DNA of 8,679 nt from Rhodobiaceae bacterium (GTDB lineage: Bacteria > Pseudomonadota > Alphaproteobacteria > RS24): the NCBI GenBank assembly GCA_002683515.1, contig NYTN01000066.1, forward strand, positions 1-8,679, in the 5' to 3' direction. Position 1 is the first letter of the stretch; the number at the start of each line of letters is the position of its first letter. Of the stretch, positions 1 through 6,751 are shown piece by piece. The notes below the pieces were generated by a model. That model was not told where the DNA came from. It worked only from the letters and a program-made list of their open reading frames with translations, and made no database searches. The translations under genes were made by a program, and so were the position numbers.

Positions 1-289
1 GCTCACGGATGTTCACTTGGGCATATTCAATATCGCGTCCGATATGTTGCTTGATACCATATTTAACTTCTTGAAGCTTCTCTTCCCGACGACCGCAAAT
101 TACCACATTGGCACCCAGACGCGCTGCCAGAAAAGCCATGGCACGGCCCATCCCCGTACCCGCGCCGGAAATAACAATGTTCTGCCCGTCAAGCAAATCT
201 TCACGGTATACGGTTGAAGCAGTAGCGAGTTCTTCAATAGACATGCCTCCATATTCAGAAGACTGAAGGGAGTGGTTTTCGTCTGACAT
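1..289 (-). CDS. Short-chain dehydrogenase/reductase (SDR), N-terminal part, cut by window edge
   Basis: About 96 N-terminal codons are visible; the rest lies beyond the left edge. A Rossmann dinucleotide-binding start is clear: after a roughly 35-residue leader comes a beta strand and the glycine motif SGAGTGMG (residues 41-48, the TGxxxGxG signature with Ser for Thr). The second strand then ends in CGRR (65-68). Arginines at this position usually favour NADP(H), as in 2,4-dienoyl-CoA-reductase-like SDRs; that preference is an inference from family knowledge. The catalytic Ser/Tyr/Lys are not in the window. The start chosen is ATG at 289, with AGGAT placed about 7 bases upstream and overlapping the thiolase stop codon. 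Met16 at 244 is an alternative, preceded by GGAGG at too short a spacing. It is the fourth gene of the left-arm operon, 9 bp behind the thiolase, and probably reduces or oxidises a CoA-linked carbonyl/hydroxyl intermediate. Confidence 0.88.
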   Translation of the reverse strand, partial: MSDENHSLQSSEYGGMSIEELATASTVYREDLLDGQNIVISGAGTGMGRAMAFLAARLGANVVICGRREEKLQEVKYGIKQHIGRDIEYAQVNIRE

Positions 290-298
290 ATAACTATC

Positions 299-1498
299 CT
301 ATTCATTCATCCCAAAAATTGAGACTGCGGCAACATTTCTGTTTGGAATACCACCGAGATTATGTGCCAGCCCGAATTTGGGATCTTTAAGCTGGCGATC
401 ATTGGCGCGGCCAAGTAGTTGCAGATAAATTTCATAGGTCATCCGCAAGCCCGATGCGCCGACAGGGTGACCGAAACATTTCAACCCCCCGTCAATCTGA
501 CAGGGAATGTCGCCGTCAGCGTCAAATCTACCATCCAAAATATCTTTAGGAGCCATGCCATCATCTGAAAGCCACAAATCCTCCATCAACACTAGCTCGG
601 TAATAGAGAAGCAATCATGAACTTCGGTGAGACTAATGTCCGCGCGCGGATCACTGATCTCTGCCTCGGCATAAGCGCGCTCTGAGGCTTTGCGCGTCGT
701 GATTGTTCCGGCGCCATCCCATGATTGATGCCCCATTTCAACACCATTAGATGGTGATAGTTGCATGGACTTCACGGTAACAAAATTTTCACCAACAAGG
801 TTTTTGGCAATTTCCGGGCGTGCGACAATCGCGCATGAGGCTCCATCAGAAACGCCACAACAGTCAAACACACCCAGCGGATAGGCAACCGGTGGAGCAT
901 TCAGAATTTGTTCAATGGTCAGTTTTTTGCGCAAATGCGCTTTCGGGTTCAAAAATCCGTTTTCGTGACTTTTCCATGAAACATGCGCCATTGCCTTTTT
1001 TAAGTCCGCCATATCCAACCCGAATTTATGCGCATAGGCAGCGCCGAGTTGTGCAAAAGCGCCTGGCGGCGTGAAGCCAGGTTGATAAAGGTCTTCAAAT
1101 GTGCCTTTTGTTCTTTCAGGAAGGCCGGCAAATCCGGTATCTTTTAATTTCTCACATCCGACAGCAAGCGCGATATCACATGCGCCAGCGGCTACAGCGT
1201 ATACTGCGCCGCGCAGGGACTCCGTTCCAGTGGCGCATAAATTTTCAACACGGGTAACGGGAATGTTAGGTAAGCGCAAATATTGCGATAGCGGATAAGC
1301 AGATTTGCCGACATTTTGCTCATCATAAAAAACCCCAAACCACGCCGCATCTATGTTTTCTTTTTCAATCTTTGCGTCGGTCAGTGCTTCTTCGAAAGCT
1401 TCAGTAATGAGATCTTCGGGGCGCGCATCCCAGCGTTCGCCGAATTTGCTACAGCCCATGCCGATAATAGCAACTTTATCTTTTATGCCTTCAGCCAT
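299..1498 (-). CDS. SCP2-type thiolase (acetyl-CoA acetyltransferase-like)
   Basis: A 399-residue thiolase of the SCP2/sterol-carrier class, full length for the family. The nucleophile region is ENLCATGTES with Cys88. The C-terminal half carries HDCF (His294, Cys296), the GHPVGASG loop (343-350, His344), and HNLGG (379-383). These match the Cys-His-His set of thiolases that cleave or form 3-ketoacyl-CoA with CoA/acetyl-CoA. In steroid-degrading Ltp2-type retro-aldolases, the two histidines are reported to be replaced by tyrosine; their retention here argues for real thiolase chemistry. The start at 1498 has GAGAGGG a few bases upstream. It follows the HMGCS-like/DUF35 gene by 15 bp. Thiolases of this class often need a DUF35 partner, which is supplied by that neighbour. 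The substrate is not readable; a generic acetyl-CoA acetyltransferase name would overstate what is known. Confidence 0.92.
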   Translation of the reverse strand: MAEGIKDKVAIIGMGCSKFGERWDARPEDLITEAFEEALTDAKIEKENIDAAWFGVFYDEQNVGKSAYPLSQYLRLPNIPVTRVENLCATGTESLRGAVYAVAAGACDIALAVGCEKLKDTGFAGLPERTKGTFEDLYQPGFTPPGAFAQLGAAYAHKFGLDMADLKKAMAHVSWKSHENGFLNPKAHLRKKLTIEQILNAPPVAYPLGVFDCCGVSDGASCAIVARPEIAKNLVGENFVTVKSMQLSPSNGVEMGHQSWDGAGTITTRKASERAYAEAEISDPRADISLTEVHDCFSITELVLMEDLWLSDDGMAPKDILDGRFDADGDIPCQIDGGLKCFGHPVGASGLRMTYEIYLQLLGRANDRQLKDPKFGLAHNLGGIPNRNVAAVSIFGMNE

Positions 1499-1513
1499 GT
1501 TAGCCCTCTCGCC

Positions 1514-2962
1514 TCACATTTTTCTCTGAGCGGCAGCTTTCCAAAAATATCTATGGAAGCCACGCTTATCGTCAATATCCTTAATACGGAAATCCATCTC
1601 GACATTGTCCCCAATAGCAATGCCCCCAGGCGCAAATCCTGTCATTTCAATGAACATATTGCCGCCGCCCTCAAAGGAGATGTTACCGTAAATCAGTGGC
1701 GGGTTTCTGTTAAAAGCCATCCAGTCCTCTGTAAAAGATTTCACGGTGGCAGGTATATCAGCAAAACGGTAATCCTGCTGGGTATCAAGCGCATTACACT
1801 CGGGGTTCACGCATCGTCTGGCTTTGGGGAATTGAGGTGTCTGACATGAGGCGCAAAATCCGCCAACAAGACCGTAAATATCGCGGCTTTTGTCAAAAGC
1901 AACAGTTTGCGCGGTTCGATTATCACGTTCAGCGCGCATCCCCCAATCTGGGTGAAATTGCCCGTTAGAAGCGAGGAAGCGAGGATAATTATCTTCAACC
2001 CGTAGATTGGTCATAAAGTCCTGCACCGAGATTGATGCCTTATAACTGCTTATATGTTCAGTCGTTTTAAGAAGAATAGCATCCATTCCCTGACCAAAAC
2101 CTGTCAATAAAATTAGGCTGTTTGGCACTGCGCGATCAAGGCAATCATTCAGCATAAGTAAAGGATGTGCGACACCAGAGAAACCACAATCTGTAAACAG
2201 GGCATCCGCAACAGCATCTTCTTTGATGCCGCATGTCCGCGCAATAGCGCGCGCGTGGGAAGGATAAGCCACAGGAAGAATAAAGTGGTCAATATCCTCA
2301 ACGCTCATATTATTGTCTGCCAAAAGTGACGCAATGAGTGGCGCTGCAATTTTTGCAAGCCCCTCCTCACGAACCCAGCGCTCCTCCAGAACATAATCCG
2401 TACCGCTTTCTGCTGTACGGTAATGATCCACAAAATCTGAGCGAACGGACTGGGCTGCAATCAACTCTGCGATTACATTTTCAGATCCTGTCAGCACGGC
2501 GGCGCCCGCATCACCGGCGAGCATTTCCATTACATTTGCCGGTTTAACAGGCTTTTTCTCTCCGGCAGCAATCAGCAACCCGTCGCCTTGATTATGGCAG
2601 GCCGCGACAAGTGGAGCTAGGGCTGCGCGTTGACTACCTGATGAATCATGGCAATTCGTATGGTCAGCTAAATCAAGCGCAGCAGCCACAATGCCTGCAT
2701 TAGAACGATCAAGAAATGGGGCTGTGGTCGAAGCAAAACTGAGATTTTGAACTTGGGCGGCATCGGTAGTGTTCAGCAACTGGCGGGCGGCAGCAACGGC
2801 AAGTGTCACGGCATCTTCATCCCAATCGGCATAACTTCTTTTGCCTCTAGCATAAGCTTTTAGGCCGCCTTGAACCCAACCAATCTGGTCAAAAATAGCC
2901 TGACGCGAAATTGATTGAAACGGCAAATAGCTGCCATATGCTGTAAGCCCGAACTGTACCAT
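1514..2962 (-). CDS. HMG-CoA synthase-like domain fused to DUF35 zinc-ribbon/OB-fold domain
   Basis: A 482-residue two-domain protein. Residues about 1-300 have the thiolase-fold pattern of HMG-CoA synthase/KAS III enzymes: the opening strand (FGLTAYGSYLP), the FASTTAPFLDRSNAG segment (76-90), SGSQRAALAPL (108-118), and the glycine loop LLTGFGQGMDAILL (285-298). Residues about 360-480 form a DUF35 unit: a zinc ribbon with Cys370, Cys373, Cys384 and Cys389 (C-x2-C-x10-C-x4-C), followed by an OB-fold. The expected catalytic Cys of the C-x-G-G-T/S-A-A-L type motif is not seen; the segment reads SQRAALAPL, and the nearest cysteine is Cys104. The domain may therefore be a structural or acyl-CoA-binding partner rather than a synthase (inference). 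In archaea, thiolase, HMGCS and DUF35 proteins form one complex; here HMGCS and DUF35 are one chain, next to the thiolase. ATG at 2962 follows AGGA with 6-base spacing, and the upstream gene ends 10 bp before it. Confidence 0.85.
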   Translation of the reverse strand: MVQFGLTAYGSYLPFQSISRQAIFDQIGWVQGGLKAYARGKRSYADWDEDAVTLAVAAARQLLNTTDAAQVQNLSFASTTAPFLDRSNAGIVAAALDLADHTNCHDSSGSQRAALAPLVAACHNQGDGLLIAAGEKKPVKPANVMEMLAGDAGAAVLTGSENVIAELIAAQSVRSDFVDHYRTAESGTDYVLEERWVREEGLAKIAAPLIASLLADNNMSVEDIDHFILPVAYPSHARAIARTCGIKEDAVADALFTDCGFSGVAHPLLMLNDCLDRAVPNSLILLTGFGQGMDAILLKTTEHISSYKASISVQDFMTNLRVEDNYPRFLASNGQFHPDWGMRAERDNRTAQTVAFDKSRDIYGLVGGFCASCQTPQFPKARRCVNPECNALDTQQDYRFADIPATVKSFTEDWMAFNRNPPLIYGNISFEGGGNMFIEMTGFAPGGIAIGDNVEMDFRIKDIDDKRGFHRYFWKAAAQRKM

Positions 2963-2972
2963 CGGATATCCT

Positions 2973-4208
2973 TTATTCCCTAGCTTCGGAGGCGTAAGGA
3001 TCCATGATATATGGCCCCATTAGAGGTTCAATACGTGTACCTTCCGGGAGATTTTCTTCGCCGATAAGTCTATCAAGATGTTCATGCCAGTGATAGATGC
3101 GTCTTTCTTGATAAGAAAGTGGCGTACCTTGGAAACCGTCAGACTCAACTGAGATTTGAATTTGTTCAGCAAATTGAGTATCTTCTTCCAGAATTTTATC
3201 AAAATTCCCAAGGCGGGTATCCCAGACATCTGATAAAGGCCCATCCCCCCAGTCCGGTGCGACCCAGACGACTTCAATTTCCATCGTGTTAATTGTCTTC
3301 GGCCAGAAGATAATTAACGAGTTACCACTGGCATAGGGCGGGCAGACAATATTGGGATAAATATTATATGAGAAATTATTTATACGCCCGACTTCGCCAA
3401 CAGTTTCGACTTCGGGTAAACCTTCAACGCCCGGATCAACCCAATCAGGATCCCGATGCGGGGTAACCATTCGCGAATGACCATTTGGCCAAAGTTCAAT
3501 ATGTGTGCCCATATGATCTAGAAATCTATCAACTGTTTTTTGGTGAATAGATTTTAGGTGATATGTCTCCTGAAATGCATCTAGTAGGATTTTTACATTG
3601 CACTTAATATCCAAAGTTGTTTTACGGACTAGGCGCATATTTTCACTCTGGAACTGCGCCATATCCCTTGGCACGGGATGGAGATAATTCATAAGTGGCT
3701 TCGCTTCTTTATCAAGATTGACGAAAACCATTTTGCCGAAAACATCAACAGCCACCTCAACCAGACTGTGGCAGGATTTGTCGAAATCTGGGAAATCACG
3801 AGGGTCACGCATATTAATTAGATGTCCTTTGTCGTCATATGACCAGCCATGATAAGTGCATACAAAAAGATTTCGACGGCCGGTTTTCTCGCGCACAACA
3901 GGCGCACCACGGTGTCGGCAGGTGTTATAAAAGCCGCGTAGTTTATCGTCTCGTCCCCGCACGATAAAAATCGGCGACCCTATGCGCTCCCAGAGATAAA
4001 AACTACCCGGTTCAGCCAATTCATCCAAATGGCAAGCATAGAGCCAGCTTTTTTTCCAAAGGTTTTCTATCTCAAGATCAAAAAAAGTCTGATCTGTATA
4101 CCTTTTTGCGGGTATTGGCGGCAATTTTGGAAATCCTGGGGGTGGCCCCTCACGGGACTGCTCGTATGCCATACCTTTTTCTAGCGATTCAATGCGTGCA
4201 GCGTCCAT
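2973..4208 (-). CDS. Rieske non-heme iron oxygenase, alpha (catalytic) subunit
   Basis: A 411-residue ring-hydroxylating-oxygenase-type large subunit, usual length for the family. The N-terminal Rieske domain has Cys97-x-His99-x17-Cys117-x2-His120, the [2Fe-2S] ligands. The catalytic domain has ETYHLKSIH (214-222), giving mononuclear iron ligands His217 and His222, with Asp343 in EEDTQ the likely third ligand. Glu214 occupies the position of the bridging acidic residue that is usually Asp; Glu is known there in carnitine oxygenase CntA-type enzymes. Such enzymes insert oxygen into aromatic rings, or hydroxylate or demethylate non-aromatic substrates, using electrons from a ferredoxin or reductase. 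A ferredoxin candidate lies at 6749-7066; no reductase is present. The start at 4208 has AGGAT 6 bases upstream. It is the first gene of the left-arm operon, reading away from the divergent control region. No beta subunit gene is nearby, so it probably acts as an alpha-only oligomer (inference). The substrate is unknown. Confidence 0.93.
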   Translation of the reverse strand: MDAARIESLEKGMAYEQSREGPPPGFPKLPPIPAKRYTDQTFFDLEIENLWKKSWLYACHLDELAEPGSFYLWERIGSPIFIVRGRDDKLRGFYNTCRHRGAPVVREKTGRRNLFVCTYHGWSYDDKGHLINMRDPRDFPDFDKSCHSLVEVAVDVFGKMVFVNLDKEAKPLMNYLHPVPRDMAQFQSENMRLVRKTTLDIKCNVKILLDAFQETYHLKSIHQKTVDRFLDHMGTHIELWPNGHSRMVTPHRDPDWVDPGVEGLPEVETVGEVGRINNFSYNIYPNIVCPPYASGNSLIIFWPKTINTMEIEVVWVAPDWGDGPLSDVWDTRLGNFDKILEEDTQFAEQIQISVESDGFQGTPLSYQERRIYHWHEHLDRLIGEENLPEGTRIEPLMGPYIMDPYASEARE

Positions 4209-4250
4209 TTAATATCCTAAATATGAAAAAAATCTGTGAGGGTATCCATA

Positions 4251-4279
4251 AATATAAAGACATTGTATATAATTCACAA
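4251..4279 (-). promoter_or_regulatory. Candidate promoter for the Rieske oxygenase operon
   Basis: On the minus strand, TTGTGA (4279-4274, four of six matches to the -35 consensus) is followed by exactly 17 bases and TATATT (4256-4251, five of six to the -10 consensus). The implied start of transcription lies about 35-40 bases before the ATG at 4208. The -35 element sits inside the right arm of the palindrome at 4262-4280. The surrounding DNA is very AT-rich, so chance matches are likely. Confidence 0.4.
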
Positions 4280-4280
4280 T
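4262..4280. promoter_or_regulatory. Imperfect 19-bp palindrome, candidate operator between the divergent operons
   Basis: The sequence reads ATTGTATATAATTCACAAT. Its outer five bases (ATTGT/ACAAT) are perfectly inverted, and seven of nine arm positions pair in total. It overlaps the candidate -35 of the leftward promoter and a TATAAT (4268-4273) that could serve the rightward operon, so one bound dimer could control both arms. The TetR-family protein encoded at 8010-8639 is an obvious but unproven candidate ligand. Confidence 0.35.
4268..4273 (+). promoter_or_regulatory. Candidate -10 box for the rightward (CaiB) operon
   Basis: A perfect TATAAT, preceded by TGTA so that a near-extended -10 is formed. 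No good -35 lies 16-18 bases upstream (the best is TCCATA). It lies in the centre of the palindrome at 4262-4280. A second option is TATAAA at 4311-4316, also without a convincing -35. Transcription from the first site would give a leader of about 65 bases. Confidence 0.28.
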
Positions 4281-4345
4281 CATATCAGTTCATTTTTTTG
4301 AAAGATTGATTATAAAAAACACCATCTCAATTTAAGTTAAAAAAA

Positions 4346-5548
4346 ATGTCTAAACTTTTAGAAAATATAAGAATTATTGATATTGGCCGTTATGTCGCAG
4401 GACCTTATTGCGCAACACTTCTGGGTGCGCTTGGGGCCTACGTCATTCGGGTTGAGCGCCCTGATGGTGGCGAGGATAGATTTATTTCGCCCCTTTCATT
4501 TGATGATAGCGGGCAGCCTGAAGAGGGCGGTTTGATATACCAAACGGGATGGGGCAAAAAATCACTTTCACTCAACTTATCTGACGAAAGTGGGCGTGAT
4601 ATTCTAGGCAAATTAATTGCTACGGCAGACATTGTAGTCGCCAATTTGCCACCGGCGGCACTTAAGAGCCTCGGTTTGGACTGGGAAACACTCCATCAAC
4701 GCCATCCTGAGGTGATTCTAGTAACTCAGACCGGGTTTGGCGATACAGGTCCAGATAGCACAAAGGGCGGTTTTGATGGCATTGGGCAGGCGATGTCCGG
4801 CGCGATGTATCTCACCGGAACCCCCGGGAATCCCGCCAAGGCTGGCGCACCCTATGTTGATTATGCGACAGCATTGATGTCTGCCTTTGCAACCATGGCT
4901 GCACTGATGGAACGTGAAAAGACCGGACAAGGCCAACATGTTCAGACATCTTTGTTAAATACGGCGCTGGCTGTGATGAATGCGCATCTCATTGAACAAG
5001 GCGTGACTGGAATTAACCGTGTCGGAACAGGTAATCGTGTGCAGACCTCTGCACCTTCAGATGTTTTTGCAACATCGGATGGGCATATTCTGGTGCATAC
5101 AGTGGGTAATAATTTGTTCAAACGATGGGCAGAGACTGTCGGTAAACCCGAGCTTATAGAAGATGATCGGTTTCAGTCTGATCAGCATCGCGGCGACCAT
5201 AATGATGTTTTATGCGACATCATGGCTACATGGTGTGCACAGCGAACAACATCGGAGGCATTGGCAATGCTGCAGGAAAAGGGTGTGCCCAGTGGGCCTG
5301 TTTTGTCGCTACAGCAAGCCCTTGACAATCCTCAGGTCGATGCCATGTCTTATTTTACATCTGTTGCTGTCAATGGGATGGAGGGTGCATTTGCCCCTGT
5401 TCTGGGTCTGCCGGCACAATTTTCATCATTAACTCCCAATGTGCCAACCGCGCCACCGGAAATTGGGGGGCATAATGCAGAAATTTTAAGTGAGCTTGGG
5501 TTGTCCGAGGCTCAAATTGAAGAACTTGAAGCACAAGGCATTATCTAG
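4346..5548 (+). CDS. CaiB/BaiF (family III) CoA-transferase
   Basis: A 400-residue protein of the class III CoA-transferase family, usual length about 380-410. The N-terminal signature includes IDIGRYVAGPYCATLLGALGA (residues 11-31), then VIRVERP and GGEDR. The catalytic aspartate, which forms the glutamyl/aspartyl-CoA anhydride intermediate in this family, is probably Asp172 in APYVDYATAL (168-177). GQGQHVQTSLL near residue 200 is the conserved strand that follows it. The reaction would be transfer of CoA from a donor thioester to a free carboxylic acid; racemases of the same fold are an alternative. The start at 4346 is supported by the standard family N-terminus, but the ribosome binding site is poor: the leader is an A-run with no clear Shine-Dalgarno. 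It is the first gene of the right-arm operon, with acyl-CoA dehydrogenase 16 bp behind it. It probably activates the substrate of the pathway. Confidence 0.93.
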   Translation: MSKLLENIRIIDIGRYVAGPYCATLLGALGAYVIRVERPDGGEDRFISPLSFDDSGQPEEGGLIYQTGWGKKSLSLNLSDESGRDILGKLIATADIVVANLPPAALKSLGLDWETLHQRHPEVILVTQTGFGDTGPDSTKGGFDGIGQAMSGAMYLTGTPGNPAKAGAPYVDYATALMSAFATMAALMEREKTGQGQHVQTSLLNTALAVMNAHLIEQGVTGINRVGTGNRVQTSAPSDVFATSDGHILVHTVGNNLFKRWAETVGKPELIEDDRFQSDQHRGDHNDVLCDIMATWCAQRTTSEALAMLQEKGVPSGPVLSLQQALDNPQVDAMSYFTSVAVNGMEGAFAPVLGLPAQFSSLTPNVPTAPPEIGGHNAEILSELGLSEAQIEELEAQGII

Positions 5549-5564
5549 CCGATAGGGAGATATC

Positions 5565-6728
5565 ATGGATTTCAAATTAACCGATGATCAGCAGGCATTT
5601 CAACAAACTGCTAGAGATTTTGCAAAATCTGAATTACCCGAAGCTGCACAAATTTGTGAGACAGAAGCTTCCCCCCCGACCCACGAACTCATCCACAAAT
5701 ATGGCGAGATGGGTTTTTTGGGAATCAATGTGCCTGAACAATATGGCGGGCTTGGTCTCGGTAATATCGACGCACTGATTGTGCTTGAAGAATTTGCTAA
5801 AATATCATCAGCCATTGCATTTCCTGTTTTCGAGTCGTGTGTCGGGCCGGTTAAAGCGATTGAACATTTTGCCGAAGAGAGCTTGAAAAAAAGGGTCATT
5901 CCTGAAGTCTGTTCTGGCGATATGATTGTTGCAGTAGCTATGTCCGAGCCGGATGCTGGCTCGGCTTTGACTGATTTGAAAACCAAAGGTCGCGTGACAA
6001 ATGACAAGGTGATTTTGAACGGGTTAAAAAGATGGTGTTCCGGCGGCGGTCATGCGGATGGATATGTTGTATATTGCCGTTTGTCGGATGATCCGGGTGC
6101 TAAAGGCATTGGTGCGGTTTTTGTCGAAAAAGATGCGCCGGGCATATCTTTTGGTCAGCAGGAAAGTCTTATGGGCTTTCGCGGTGTTCCATCCTGTGAC
6201 ATTTTTCTGGATGACACTGAAGTGCCGTTGGAAAACATTATTGTTCCAGCAGGTGGGTTTAAAAAACTGATGGAAGCATTTGATCTTGAGCGTTGTGGCA
6301 ATGCCACTATGGCACTGGGTCAGGCCTCTGGTGCGCTTGAAGATGTGATGGACTATGTGCAGGACCGCAAACAATTTGGTAAACCAATTGTCGACTTTCA
6401 AGCTGTACAGATTAGACTGGCGGAAATGCAAATGCGTGTAGAAGCGGCACGCCTTTTGATACATCGCGCTGCTTCAAATGCTGAAGACAATCTGCCAAGT
6501 ATTCTCGACTCCTCAGTAGCCAAATGTTTTGCCAATGAAATTGCCCGCGAAGTAACATCCAACGCAGTCCAGATGATGGGAGCTTATGGGTATTCGAAGG
6601 ATTTCAATATGGAGCGCCGGATGCGTGACTCATGGGGTTGGGGAATTGCTGGCGGTGCTATTGATATTCAGAAAGTGAATATCGCCTCTGCAATGGTGGG
6701 TCGACGATTCAATCAACGTGCTCAGTAA
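5565..6728 (+). CDS. Acyl-CoA dehydrogenase, FAD-dependent
   Basis: A 387-residue acyl-CoA dehydrogenase of normal length. Visible motifs are AMSEPDAGSA (125-134, FAD/substrate contact), RWCSGGGHADGYVV (156-169), RKQFGKPI (268-275), QMMGAYGYSKDF (336-347), and the C-terminal IAGGAIDIQK (361-370). Most family members carry the catalytic Glu in the last motif (as in YEGT); here that position is Gly363. Glu242 in AFDLERC (238-244) is at the helix G position used by isovaleryl-CoA and long-chain acyl-CoA dehydrogenases, and is the likely base (inference). It would introduce an alpha,beta double bond into an acyl-CoA, passing electrons to an electron-transfer flavoprotein. ATG at 5565 is preceded by AGGGAGA four bases upstream. 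It sits between the CoA-transferase and the Rieske ferredoxin, which fits dehydrogenation of the CoA ester produced by the former. Confidence 0.95.
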   Translation: MDFKLTDDQQAFQQTARDFAKSELPEAAQICETEASPPTHELIHKYGEMGFLGINVPEQYGGLGLGNIDALIVLEEFAKISSAIAFPVFESCVGPVKAIEHFAEESLKKRVIPEVCSGDMIVAVAMSEPDAGSALTDLKTKGRVTNDKVILNGLKRWCSGGGHADGYVVYCRLSDDPGAKGIGAVFVEKDAPGISFGQQESLMGFRGVPSCDIFLDDTEVPLENIIVPAGGFKKLMEAFDLERCGNATMALGQASGALEDVMDYVQDRKQFGKPIVDFQAVQIRLAEMQMRVEAARLLIHRAASNAEDNLPSILDSSVAKCFANEIAREVTSNAVQMMGAYGYSKDFNMERRMRDSWGWGIAGGAIDIQKVNIASAMVGRRFNQRAQ

Positions 6729-6737
6729 GTTTTCAGC

Positions 6738-6751
6738 AGGAGTTTAAGGTG
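6738..6751 (+). promoter_or_regulatory. Shine-Dalgarno that fixes the GTG start of the Rieske ferredoxin
   Basis: AGGAG at 6738-6742, a six-base spacer, then GTG at 6749-6751. No in-frame ATG exists before residue 36, which lies too close to the cluster ligands. The GTG is therefore the only start that gives a full Rieske domain. Confidence 0.75.

Noticed and set aside
299..1498. Thiolase as an Ltp2-type steroid side-chain retro-aldolase
   Set aside because: The thiolase Cys88 and both histidines (294, 344) are retained, whereas the retro-aldolases are reported to carry tyrosines at the histidine positions.
1316..1849. 177-residue plus-strand open frame spanning the thiolase start and the DUF35 end
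   Set aside because: It is antisense to two well-supported genes and crosses their junction, and no family features are visible.
4106..4309. 67-residue plus-strand open frame running from the oxygenase start into the divergent spacer
   Set aside because: It overlaps the oxygenase N-terminus antisense and ends in AT-rich control DNA, with no ribosome binding site or family similarity seen.
4309..4314. Perfect TATAAT on the minus strand as the -10 box of the oxygenase operon
   Set aside because: The upstream candidates for -35 are at 10 (TTGAGA) or 20 (TTAACT) bases, both outside the normal spacing. The TTGTGA-17-TATATT pair is better placed.
5600..6007. 135-residue open frame on the minus strand inside the acyl-CoA dehydrogenase gene
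   Set aside because: It is fully antisense to a gene with clear family motifs, and its translation has no recognisable domain; it is a shadow frame.
6024..6464. 146-residue minus-strand open frame inside the acyl-CoA dehydrogenase gene
   Set aside because: The composition is unlike a folded protein of this genome, and it lies over conserved acyl-CoA dehydrogenase motifs; no independent support.
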